A model generated the notes under the pieces. It was not told the origin of the DNA, made no database searches, and worked only from the letters and a program-made list of their open reading frames with translations. Of a DNA stretch of 64,000 nucleotides, positions 35,623 through 42,093 are shown piece by piece. Every line of letters starts with the position of its first letter. The first letter of the stretch is position 1. Both the position numbers and the translations under genes were made by a program. Source of the DNA: Halomonas smyrnensis AAD6 (GTDB lineage: Bacteria > Pseudomonadota > Gammaproteobacteria > Pseudomonadales > Halomonadaceae); the NCBI RefSeq assembly GCF_000265245.1, contig NZ_AJKS02000004.1, positions 223,449 through 287,448 of the forward strand, written 5' to 3'.

Positions 35623-36294
35623 CTATAGCCGAGTCTTGGCTTCCACGGCCACGCCCAGGATCCGGCAGTTGCCGTTGATGGGAATCAGCGGATAGGCGGG
35701 GTTCAGGGCCTTGAGGAAGCGCTGGCCGCCGTCTTCGATCAGCTGCTTGAAGGTGGCCTCGTTGCTGTCGGCCAGCAGGGCGGCAACCAGCTTGCCCGGT
35801 ACGGCCTCGATGCCGGTGTCGAACAGCACCAGGGTGCCCTCGGGCACGCTGGGCCGGCTGCCTGCTGGGGCTGTCATCGAGTCACCTTGCACCTCGAGCC
35901 AGAATGCGCGGCCCTGTGCGCGGTAGTCGGTGGATTCCTCGTGAGGCTCTGCGCCTGGCTCATAGGGCGTGACGCACTCCGTCCAGGCTCCAGCCTGCAC
36001 GCGGCTGATCACTGGGTAGCGGTGGTAGCGAATCGGCTGCGGCGCTTCTTGGACATTGGAGGCTGTTGCCGTGTCGGGCTCCCTGTCCAGCCAGCCCTGC
36101 GCCAATCCCAGCGCCTTCTCGATATGTCGCGCGAAGTCCTCGCCGATCTTCTTCCTGTGAGCCTTGTCGCTCAAACAGCGTGAGATATAGCTCGGCTCGC
36201 GCTCGATGGCGTGCGCCAGAGCGGCTCTCTTCCCCTCAAACCGGTCATTGAGGAGGGCCTTCAGATTGTCACGGCGACGGTCGGCGATATTCAT
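35623..36294 (-). CDS. CI-type phage repressor (HTH + S24 peptidase)
   Basis: 223 residues. An N-terminal HTH (residues about 10-65, ALAHAIEREPSYISRCLSD) is joined by a linker to a LexA/CI S24 domain. The self-cleavage site is A101-G102 in VQAGAWTE; catalytic Ser139 (QGDSM) and Lys183 (EATFKQL) are present, so RecA-stimulated inactivation is expected. The ATG at 36294 has no Shine-Dalgarno, as in leaderless lambda cI mRNA; a GTG at 36312 lies upstream. Divergent from the Cro-like gene with three operators between them. Confidence 0.93.
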   Translation of the reverse strand: MNIADRRRDNLKALLNDRFEGKRAALAHAIEREPSYISRCLSDKAHRKKIGEDFARHIEKALGLAQGWLDREPDTATASNVQEAPQPIRYHRYPVISRVQAGAWTECVTPYEPGAEPHEESTDYRAQGRAFWLEVQGDSMTAPAGSRPSVPEGTLVLFDTGIEAVPGKLVAALLADSNEATFKQLIEDGGQRFLKALNPAYPLIPINGNCRILGVAVEAKTRL

Positions 36295-36314
36295 GTGGGT
36301 ATATTCGGGCACTG

Positions 36315-36371
36315 TTACTCATAGGTAAATTACCCTCGGGTATTGACTGAAAGGTTACCCATGGGTAATTC
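36315..36371 (+). promoter_or_regulatory. PR-like promoter and three repressor operators
   Basis: Operators: TTACTCATAGGTAA (36315-36328), TTACCCTCGGGTAT (36330-36343), TTACCCATGGGTAA (36355-36368). Promoter: -35 TTGACT (36343-36348), 17-bp spacer, -10 TAATTC (36366-36371). The third operator fills the spacer and the second abuts the -35, the same arrangement as PL. The first operator would cover the divergent PRM. Confidence 0.85.
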
Positions 36372-36398
36372 TTTGGGCATCAATCACAGGAGCTGCCC

Positions 36399-36674
36399 AT
36401 GAAAATCCGCCATGAATGCCTGCTTCGCTGGATCAGAAGCGCCAGCGATAAGCAGGTTTCCGCCACTGGTACCACGCGTGCCTACCTCAAGCAGATCGCC
36501 TATGGCCATAAGCCGGCATCCCCGGAGATCGCTGTGCGTGTCGAAGTGGCTTCTGACGGTGCGGCAACTCGCAAGTCACTCCGGCCGAATGATTGGCATG
36601 TGCTTTGGCCGGAGCTGATCTCTTCCCATGCCCCAAAGCTTACCCCCGGCCGGGAGATGCTGACGACCGCCTGA
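36399..36674 (+). CDS. YdaS/Cro-like antirepressor DNA-binding protein
   Basis: 91 residues. A single HTH (residues about 15-50: SATGTTRAYLKQIAYGHKPASPEIAVRVE) followed by RKSLRPNDWHVLWPEL, the ending typical of YdaS/Cro-like proteins in lambdoid phages. AGGAG lies upstream of the ATG. First gene of the rightward operon behind PR; expected to repress CI synthesis during lytic growth. Confidence 0.88.
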   Translation: MKIRHECLLRWIRSASDKQVSATGTTRAYLKQIAYGHKPASPEIAVRVEVASDGAATRKSLRPNDWHVLWPELISSHAPKLTPGREMLTTA

Positions 36675-36709
36675 CCGGGGTGGATAGCCATACAGGACAA
36701 GGGGACGAG

Positions 36710-37006
36710 ATGACCGCCGCATTGATGCTGCCGAGCTACGAGAATAGCTCACGCACCGACCTGATCCTCGAGGTGGCCAGCCTTGGTCTTGCCGTCGAGG
36801 GCGCACTGCATGACCTGGGGCCGGCCAGTGAAGCCCGCGCCCGGGCACAGTTCCATCATGCCATGGGGACGCTGCTGGCGCTGGTGGAAGCCGAACAGAA
36901 AGACGACGACGCCCGCGAGCGGGTCGTCGAACACTGGATCCACCACGCGCAGCTGGTCGAGGCCTATCAGGCTGAGCTGGCGCAGATCGAGAGAAGGGGC
37001 GACTGA
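36710..37006 (+). CDS. Small helical phage protein
   Basis: 98 residues from the ATG at 36710 (AAGGGGACG upstream). Entirely helical in appearance (TDLILEVASLGLAVEGALHDL; RVVEHWIHHAQLVEAYQAELAQIE). No family recognised. Its position between Cro and the replication gene matches CII-type or small early genes, but no HTH is visible, so no function is given. The stop overlaps the next start by one base. Confidence 0.7.
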   Translation: MTAALMLPSYENSSRTDLILEVASLGLAVEGALHDLGPASEARARAQFHHAMGTLLALVEAEQKDDDARERVVEHWIHHAQLVEAYQAELAQIERRGD

Positions 37007-37536
37007 TGCAGTTCCTCGTCGCTATCAATCAGACCCGGGCCCTGGAATGGGGCCTCAACGCTCAACAGGCGATGCTGTTCGCGTTCCTGCATCAGGTGCC
37101 GACCTGGGCGCAGGCGCGCCAGATCGACGGCCAGACGTTCTTCAACATTAGCAAGACCAAGGTGGTCGACGAGCTGCCGCTGCTGACCGACAAGCCGGAT
37201 ACCGCCTATCGCCTGATGAAGCAGCTGGCGAAGGCCGGGCTGATCGTGATGACCAGCTGCGACAACAAGACGTATATCCGCCTGACCGAAAAGGCCATCG
37301 CCTGGAACCGGGTGCAAGGGTCGGAAAAAAATCCGACCCCGGAAAAATCTCCGAGCCAGGTCGGAAAAATCTCCGAGCCAGGGTCGGAAAAATCTCCGAC
37401 GAATCAGGGTACCAATGATCCTACCCCCTCTCCCTCTGGCGCGGGCGGTGAGCACCGATGTTCGGTCAGGCCATCGGCCGCGATGACGATGGCCAGCCGT
37501 CCAGCGCTGGCGAGGCACCCCGCCAGCAGCCGATGA
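37006..37536 (+). CDS. Phage replication-type winged-helix protein with internal iterons
   Basis: 176 residues. Residues about 15-100 form a winged-helix domain (NAQQAMLFAFLHQVPTWAQ; DTAYRLMKQLAKAGLIVMTSCDNKTYIRLTEKA), as in replication-initiation N-terminal domains of phages. A repetitive linker (SEKNPTPEKSPS, VGKISEPGSEKSPT) is encoded by four DNA iterons at 37321-37399. The last 40 residues overlap the next gene in another frame and look non-conserved. Likely the origin-recognising protein, by analogy with lambda O. Confidence 0.72.
   Translation: MQFLVAINQTRALEWGLNAQQAMLFAFLHQVPTWAQARQIDGQTFFNISKTKVVDELPLLTDKPDTAYRLMKQLAKAGLIVMTSCDNKTYIRLTEKAIAWNRVQGSEKNPTPEKSPSQVGKISEPGSEKSPTNQGTNDPTPSPSGAGGEHRCSVRPSAAMTMASRPALARHPASSR
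37321..37399. repeat. Four 16-bp iterons, candidate phage replication origin
   Basis: Copies of TCGGAAAAATCTCCGA start at 37321 (TCGGAAAAAAATCCGA), 37339 (CCGGAAAAATCTCCGA), 37361 and 37384 (both exact). Spacing 18, 22 and 23 bases. Each unit is itself dyadic (TCGG...CCGA). They lie inside the replication-protein gene, as the four iterons of lambda ori lie inside O. Confidence 0.65.
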
Positions 37537-37922
37537 CCTACGACTGGCAGCCCGACGCCGCCCAGCTGGCAGCCGCCTGCCTGCGCCGCCGCCTGCCGAC
37601 CGACACCCAGCCGGATGCCGCCACCCTGGCGGACTTCACCGCCCACTTCGCCGAGAAGCCCAACGAGCGCCGTACCGCCCAGGGCTGGCACGAACGCCTG
37701 GCCAAGTGGATCGCCGAGAATCGCCACAAGCCCCAGCCCAACGCCGGAAACGCCAACGGAGGACGCCGCCATGGTAAACGCACAGGACATGCTCAGACCC
37801 AGCAACGCCCCGGCCTCAGCGCCGCGGACGCTCGTCGCCTCGCTGAGCAGCAGCGCCGCGAACAAGCAGCGGGATCGCCAGGGGGCGAGATCCTCGACGG
37901 GGAGTATGAGCTCGGTCACTGA
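37458..37922 (+). CDS. DnaT-like DNA-binding replication protein
   Basis: 154 residues. The middle (residues about 27-90: YDWQPDAAQLAAACLRRRLP... FTAHFAEKPNERRTAQGWHERLAKWI) resembles the DnaT DNA-binding domain: W-x-P opening, F-x-x-x-F/W, and W-x-x-x-F/L-x-x-W-I. The N-terminus overlaps the previous gene by 79 bases and the C-terminal half overlaps the following gene. Expected to help load helicase on the phage origin. The Gln/Arg-rich C-terminus is probably disordered. Confidence 0.7.
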   Translation: MFGQAIGRDDDGQPSSAGEAPRQQPMTYDWQPDAAQLAAACLRRRLPTDTQPDAATLADFTAHFAEKPNERRTAQGWHERLAKWIAENRHKPQPNAGNANGGRRHGKRTGHAQTQQRPGLSAADARRLAEQQRREQAAGSPGGEILDGEYELGH

Positions 37923-38610
37923 GGCCACCATCGACTGGCTGTTCGACGCCCTGGGCCAACTGTACGGGGGCCACTGGCGCCGCCGCTGCATCGAGGCGGG
38001 ATGGGGCCAAGAGCTTCAGGGCGCCTGGGTGTCGTTCGACGCCACCGGCGAGTGGCTGCGGGCCCTGCAGCACCTGAGCGAGGTCCACGTAACCTGCGGG
38101 CTGGCCGCCCTGAACGATGCCGCCGCCACTGCCGTGGCCGAGGGGCGCACTGCATGGCCGCCGGACAGCGCGATGCTCTTCGCCAAGAGCTGCCGCCTGC
38201 GCCCGGAGCCGCTGGGCCTGCCGCGTCTCGAGGAGGCCTGGCGCAATGTGCAGGACCACGCATTTGCCGGCCAGCCGTACCTCCACGACGCTGTGGCCGC
38301 CGCCGCCGAGCACGTGGACCTGCACAACCTGCGCAGCGCGAGCTATCACCAGCTGGCCGAGCACCGCCGGCAGTTCGCCCACTACTACGCCAGCAGCAAT
38401 CGCGACTGCGTGGTAGAGCGGGTGGCCCGCGGCGAGAGCCTTCGCCCACGGGCCGCGCTGGGGTACGACGGCCAGCGCAGCCGCGCCGAGTTGGCCGAGC
38501 GCACCGGGCACGAGGCAGCACAGCAGCGAGTGGCCGAGGCCGGCCTGCCGCACAGCATGAACGCCGATCAGGGGCTCCGGTCCCTGAAAGCCGCACTGGG
38601 GAGGGCATGA
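37771..38610 (+). CDS. Replication protein P-like (helicase loader)
   Basis: 279 residues from the ATG at 37771, which has GGAGG at 8-base spacing; the conserved part begins near an in-frame ATG at 37906, an alternative that avoids most of the 152-base overlap with the DnaT-like gene. IDWLFDALGQLYGGHWRR, WLRALQHLSEVHVTCGLAAL and WPPDSAMLFAKSCR follow the lambda P pattern (short helical domain then a PPS/F...C motif). Role inferred: recruiting the host replicative helicase. The stop overlaps the next start. Confidence 0.7.
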   Translation: MVNAQDMLRPSNAPASAPRTLVASLSSSAANKQRDRQGARSSTGSMSSVTEATIDWLFDALGQLYGGHWRRRCIEAGWGQELQGAWVSFDATGEWLRALQHLSEVHVTCGLAALNDAAATAVAEGRTAWPPDSAMLFAKSCRLRPEPLGLPRLEEAWRNVQDHAFAGQPYLHDAVAAAAEHVDLHNLRSASYHQLAEHRRQFAHYYASSNRDCVVERVARGESLRPRAALGYDGQRSRAELAERTGHEAAQQRVAEAGLPHSMNADQGLRSLKAALGRA

Positions 38611-38897
38611 CCATGGGCGCAGTGATGCAGCCGTCAGGCAATGAGGTAAGCCGCGAGGCCTTCGCCGAGGTTCGTCGTTCTGGGCGTGCCAACCAGCAGC
38701 ACCGGATGGTGCTCGAGGCTCTGCGACAGCATGGCCCCAGCACCCGGGGCGACCTGGTCGAGCATACCGGGCTGCAGATCCAGACCGTGTGTCCGCGCTG
38801 CCATGAGCTGCTCGATCGGGGCGAGATCGAGGTGGTGGGTACCGCGGGCAAACCGGCGCGGCAGGTGCTGGCGCTAAAAGAGGAGGGCAGTCAGTGA
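38607..38897 (+). CDS. Small winged-helix protein
   Basis: 96 residues; starts ATGA across the previous stop with GGGGAGGG upstream (an ATG at 38613 is alternative). Residues about 30-90 form a MarR/ArsR-like winged helix: HRMVLEALRQHGPSTRGDLVEHTGLQIQTVCPRCHELLDRGEIEVVG. A possible phage regulator; no partner site is visible. Confidence 0.7.
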   Translation: MTMGAVMQPSGNEVSREAFAEVRRSGRANQQHRMVLEALRQHGPSTRGDLVEHTGLQIQTVCPRCHELLDRGEIEVVGTAGKPARQVLALKEEGSQ

Positions 38898-39271
38898 ATC
38901 AAGCCGCAGACATGAAGGGCGGCCAACAGGCTCGACGCGCGGCGATGCTGTGCCAGAACGCGCGCTTCCGCCTCTATCTCGACCACACCCAGCGGCGCCG
39001 TAACCGGCTGAGCCTTGCCGATCTGCCGGACGGTACCCACGCAGAGCAGGACGCCGCCGATGCCATCCGGCGTGCCTGTGGCGTCGGCAGCCGGGCCGAG
39101 ATCGATCACAGCGACGAGGCGCGGGCGATGTTCGACCGTATCGTCGCCGACTACCAGCGCTGGGAGCGGCAGCAGCTCCGGTCCGTATCCCCTCTAGGGG
39201 ATAGTCGCAAAATATCCCCTGTGGGGGATAAAGCCGCGGCACAGCCACAGCAGCAGGAGCGGCGCCTATGA
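38894..39271 (+). CDS. Conserved phage protein of unknown function
   Basis: 125 residues. MLCQNARFRLYLDH, LPDGTHAEQDAADAIRRACGVGSRAEIDHSDEARAMFDRIVADYQRW are typical of a protein found near NinB/VRR-NUC genes in temperate phages. The C-terminus (SPLGDSRKISPVGD) is a peptide repeat encoded by two DNA palindromes. Overlaps its neighbours by four bases on both sides. Function unknown. Confidence 0.72.
   Translation: MNQAADMKGGQQARRAAMLCQNARFRLYLDHTQRRRNRLSLADLPDGTHAEQDAADAIRRACGVGSRAEIDHSDEARAMFDRIVADYQRWERQQLRSVSPLGDSRKISPVGDKAAAQPQQQERRL
39186..39230. repeat. Two tandem palindromes
   Basis: TATCCCCTCTAGGGGATA (39186-39203) and TATCCCCTGTGGGGGATA (39213-39230), 27 bases centre to centre, inside the 3' end of the preceding gene and just before VRR-NUC. 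They could be protein-binding sites or RNA hairpins. Confidence 0.6.
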
Positions 39272-39816
39272 CTACTGGCAGCAAGGCGCGCCCGGTACGC
39301 CGCAAGCGCACCTGGCGGGAACGGTCGCTCAACGCGCCGGCGCTGGGCGGCAACGGGGCAGGCAGGCCCGCGGCTCCACGTGTCGACCACGAAGGCAACG
39401 AGCAGAAGGGACTGATCCTGTGGCTCTACGGGGAGTGGCAGCGCGGCACCGAAGTGGGGCAGGCATATCCGGTCATCTACCACGTGCCCAACGGTGGCCA
39501 GCGCAGCAAGAAGACCGGCGCTGATCTGAAGCGCCAGGGCGTGAAGGCTGGCGTGTCCGATTTGGTGGTGATGGAGGCGCGCGGCGGTCTGCATGGGCTT
39601 TACCTCGAGTTCAAGGCGACGCCGCCCAACCATGCCGCGGTAGCTCCCTCGCAGATCGACTGGCTGGCGCTGGCGGATGAGCGGGGATATGGCGCCGTGC
39701 TGGCGCAGGGGCTCGAGGAAGCCCGACAGGTGTTGCGGGAGTACATGGCGCTGCCGCCGACGCAGGTGGCTGGCCCGGTGCGACGAATCGAGGCAGGGAC
39801 GAACTGGAGGAAGTGA
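39268..39816 (+). CDS. VRR-NUC domain nuclease
   Basis: 182 residues. A basic N-terminus, then HVPNGGQRSKKTGADLKRQGVKAGVSDLVV, GLYLEFKA and QIDWLALADERGYGAVLAQGLEEA, which give the PD-(D/E)xK-like core: Asp in SDLV and E-x-K in EFK. VRR-NUC proteins in phages are structure-specific nucleases probably used in recombination or in resolving branched DNA before packaging. It lies at the end of the early genes. Starts ATGA-style on the previous stop. Confidence 0.88.
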   Translation: MTTGSKARPVRRKRTWRERSLNAPALGGNGAGRPAAPRVDHEGNEQKGLILWLYGEWQRGTEVGQAYPVIYHVPNGGQRSKKTGADLKRQGVKAGVSDLVVMEARGGLHGLYLEFKATPPNHAAVAPSQIDWLALADERGYGAVLAQGLEEARQVLREYMALPPTQVAGPVRRIEAGTNWRK

Positions 39817-40427
39817 TGCGAACGAGCCAACTGGTCGGCGGGGACCTGTCGCGCATGTCGGTCCGCCAGCTCGAGGAGGTGATGAGAGTGCTGGGTCCCG
39901 AGGAGGCGCGGAGCCATGAGGCGGCTCGGGCGTTGGTGGCCGAGTTGATGGAGATCGAAGCGGAATGGCGGTTGGGCCGCCGGCACGCCAATGAAGGTTT
40001 CGCCCCCGTGTCGCCGGTGGCGGGGATAGGCGAAGGGCGAGGCGAGACCACGGGCGCGATTGACCATATGGCCGAGGCGGCGACTCGCTACTGCTATGAG
40101 AGTGAGCTGGCGCTGGCGGCTCATGCCCTGGTGGGCGGTCTGACCGAGCATCAGGCGGCGGCGGTGCTGATGTGTACCCGGATGGTGGCCAGGGCTGCGG
40201 CGCCCCGTGACGAGCGCCGGGAGCTGACCAGCCAGCAGCTGGTGCATCCGTCTCGCCAGGTATGGACGCTACAGCGTCTCGGCTTCGCGCCGGGTGGTGG
40301 TTGCCGGTTCCTGTCGGCGGGATCGATGCGCAAGGCGGCCACTCAGGCACGTGGCCGAATGGTGGATATAGTTATCCACAGAATTAACAGGAAAAGCACA
40401 ACATCTTGCGCTTTGGTAACTGGTTAG
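39816..40427 (+). CDS. Unknown phage protein in the antiterminator-Q position
   Basis: 203 residues from ATG 39816 (GGAGG upstream; overlaps the VRR-NUC stop by one base). Helical, with MSVRQLEEVMRVLGPEEARSHEAARALVAELMEI and EAATRYCYESELALAAHALVGGLTEHQAAAVLMCTRMVARAA. No zinc site or clear HTH. It ends just before a GC-rich terminator and the lysis genes, where lambdoid phages keep Q. Late-gene control is inferred from position only. Confidence 0.6.
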   Translation: MRTSQLVGGDLSRMSVRQLEEVMRVLGPEEARSHEAARALVAELMEIEAEWRLGRRHANEGFAPVSPVAGIGEGRGETTGAIDHMAEAATRYCYESELALAAHALVGGLTEHQAAAVLMCTRMVARAAAPRDERRELTSQQLVHPSRQVWTLQRLGFAPGGGCRFLSAGSMRKAATQARGRMVDIVIHRINRKSTTSCALVTG

Positions 40428-40453
40428 CTACTCTATCGTCATTGTCGAATACT

Positions 40454-40490
40454 GCGCCCTGGCGGGCTTTCCCGCCGGGGCGCTTCCGTT
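40454..40490 (+). terminator. Terminator before the lysis genes
   Basis: A 13-bp stem GCGCCCTGGCGGG / CCCGCCGGGGCGC with a CTTT loop and a following TTCCGTTT. It lies at the end of the early transcript, a suitable place for antitermination control of late genes. Bases 40428-40453 are AT-rich and may hold a promoter. Confidence 0.72.
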
Positions 40491-40560
40491 TGTGCCGCCC
40501 GATGCTCGCCGTCCCCTCGAGCATCCACTCCCGTGGGCGGCTCCCTATCCCCCGAGGTGC

Positions 40561-41121
40561 ATGATGATGGCGCTCCAGACCCAGACGCTGTTCATCAGCG
40601 CCGGCCATTCTATGTCTGATCCTGGCGCTGCCGGTAATGGCCTGACTGAGGCCGATGTCGTGCTCGACTTCCGCGATCGCCTCTATGACCGCCTGGCCGA
40701 CACGGTGGTGCTGGCGCGTGACGGCAAGCCCGGGAAGAACCTGCCGCTGCGCCAGGCGTGCGAGATGGCCAAACGGCACGACGTGGCGGTGGAGTTCCAC
40801 TGCAATGCCTTCCGCTTGCCCGGTGCGACTGGCGTCGAGACGCTCAGCTCGGGCGAGGATGCGGCGTTGGGCAGTGACCTGTGCTGTGCCGTATCGGGCG
40901 TCCTGGGCATCGATAACCGCGGCGCCAAGGGCGAGGGCAGCGGTCAGCACAGCCGCCTGGCTTTCGTGCGCGCCGGCGGCATCATCCTGGAGCTGTTCTT
41001 CATCACGAACCCTGACGATCTGGCCAGCTATCGCGACAACCTCGACGAGGTAGTCGAGCAGGTGGCCCAAGTGCTGGTCGACGCCGTGTGCGTGCCGCGA
41101 TCTGGCAAGGGGGTCGCGTGA
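40561..41121 (+). CDS. Endolysin, N-acetylmuramoyl-L-alanine amidase (Amidase_3)
   Basis: 186 residues. Zinc ligands: His in ISAGHSMSDPGAAG, Glu in NGLTEADV and His in AVEFHCNA; the catalytic Glu is in ILELFFITNPDD. These match Amidase_3 enzymes that cut the bond between MurNAc and L-Ala. No signal peptide, so release depends on a holin, encoded two genes later. Three consecutive ATGs (40561, 40564, 40567); GAGG at 40554 favours the later ones. Confidence 0.85.
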   Translation: MMMALQTQTLFISAGHSMSDPGAAGNGLTEADVVLDFRDRLYDRLADTVVLARDGKPGKNLPLRQACEMAKRHDVAVEFHCNAFRLPGATGVETLSSGEDAALGSDLCCAVSGVLGIDNRGAKGEGSGQHSRLAFVRAGGIILELFFITNPDDLASYRDNLDEVVEQVAQVLVDAVCVPRSGKGVA

Positions 41122-41123
41122 GC

Positions 41124-41474
41124 ATGTCGGAAGTGACTCAGAGCGGATCGCAGCTCGACCGGATCGAGACATCCATCGGTGACCTTCGCCAGCTGAATGC
41201 GCAGATCCTCGATCGCCTGACGCGAATGGAGGAACGGCAGAACACCCACGCCACCGAGATGGGCAAGCTCGAGGCCCGGGTAGATGATCACAGCGACCGC
41301 ATCCGCGAGCTTGAGCTGCAGGTGGCCGTCGCCAGCAAGACCGGCAAGCAGCAGCACCGAACCTTGATGGGGCGGTGGGCCGCCTTGGCTTCCGTCGCCA
41401 TGCTGCTGCTCGGCGCCGCGGCATCCACTGTCGGCAAGGTGCTGGCCGACCTGCTAACTACAGGGGCGCAATGA
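41124..41474 (+). CDS. Coiled-coil and membrane protein of the lysis cassette (XhlA/spanin-like position)
   Basis: 116 residues. Residues about 8-70 form a coiled coil (LDRIETSIGDLRQLNAQILDRLTRMEERQ and following), and a C-terminal membrane helix is present (WAALASVAMLLLGAAASTVG, about 86-105). This resembles XhlA-type lysis proteins. GTG at 41118 is a possible start two codons earlier. It lies between the amidase and the holin and overlaps the latter. Confidence 0.65.
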   Translation: MSEVTQSGSQLDRIETSIGDLRQLNAQILDRLTRMEERQNTHATEMGKLEARVDDHSDRIRELELQVAVASKTGKQQHRTLMGRWAALASVAMLLLGAAASTVGKVLADLLTTGAQ

Positions 41475-42067
41475 TGGACTGGAAAGACGCAGTTACCGAG
41501 ATCGCCAAGTACGCGCCCGCTGTGGCCACTGCCATCGGCGGTCCTTCAGCGGGCGGTGTCACGGCTGGCGCCGCGCGTATGGTCACAAGCGCTCTGGGAG
41601 TCGAGGACAGCCCGGCCGGTCTGGTAGCAGCGACTCAGGACGAGGAGAAGCGGGCGGAGCTGATCCGGCTCAACAACGAGCATCGCCGCGAGCTGGAGAA
41701 GATGCGGATCGATGCCGAGGCCGCTGACGCTGCTGAGAAGACCGCGCGCCTAGTAGAGACCCAGAAGACAATGCGGGCCGAGCTTCAAGCTGATGGCTGG
41801 TTCAAGTCTGGATGGCGTCCGGGACTTGGATGGATATTTTGCGGCTCTCTTGGCTCTATTGCCGGCGTTCTAGCTTACACAATCGCGCAAGATCCGACGG
41901 TGGTCACCGATCCTGAATTCAGCGGAATGCTGGTATGGATCGTTGGCACGATGGGCGCTGCCTTGGGCATCAATGTTCGGGAGCGTTCGAAGGATAAGGC
42001 TCGCCAGGCGGGACAACGCCCGGCGAGTTTTTTGAATTCGCTAAGCTCAATTCGTTCGCATTGGTAA
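41471..42067 (+). CDS. Holin-like protein (3TM family)
   Basis: 198 residues. A helical, charged middle (DEEKRAELIRLNNEHRRELEKMRIDAEAADA) is followed by SGWRPGLGWIFCGSLGSIAGVLAYTIA and FSGMLVWIVGTMGAALGINVRERS, typical of the three-transmembrane holins of phages and gene transfer agents. The last 20 residues (from about 42000) are encoded by a rho-independent terminator and are probably not conserved, so the frame may have been extended when the next gene was inserted. Start: two adjacent ATGs on the previous stop. Confidence 0.8.
   Translation: MMDWKDAVTEIAKYAPAVATAIGGPSAGGVTAGAARMVTSALGVEDSPAGLVAATQDEEKRAELIRLNNEHRRELEKMRIDAEAADAAEKTARLVETQKTMRAELQADGWFKSGWRPGLGWIFCGSLGSIAGVLAYTIAQDPTVVTDPEFSGMLVWIVGTMGAALGINVRERSKDKARQAGQRPASFLNSLSSIRSHW
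42000..42033 (+). terminator. Rho-independent terminator inside the 3' end of the holin frame
   Basis: CTCGCC-A-GGCG...CGCC-C-GGCGAG stem with T6 after it. It lies 35 bases before the holin stop, so it would end transcription inside the frame. It closes the lysis operon before the reverse-strand AT-rich gene. Confidence 0.82.
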
Positions 42068-42093
42068 TATGGCCTCTAGTATGAGCTGTATTG

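Noticed and set aside
37321..37399. CRISPR-like short repeats
   Set aside because: Four copies only, with 2-7 base gaps and inside a reading frame; iterons explain them better. No CRISPR array or cas gene was seen anywhere.
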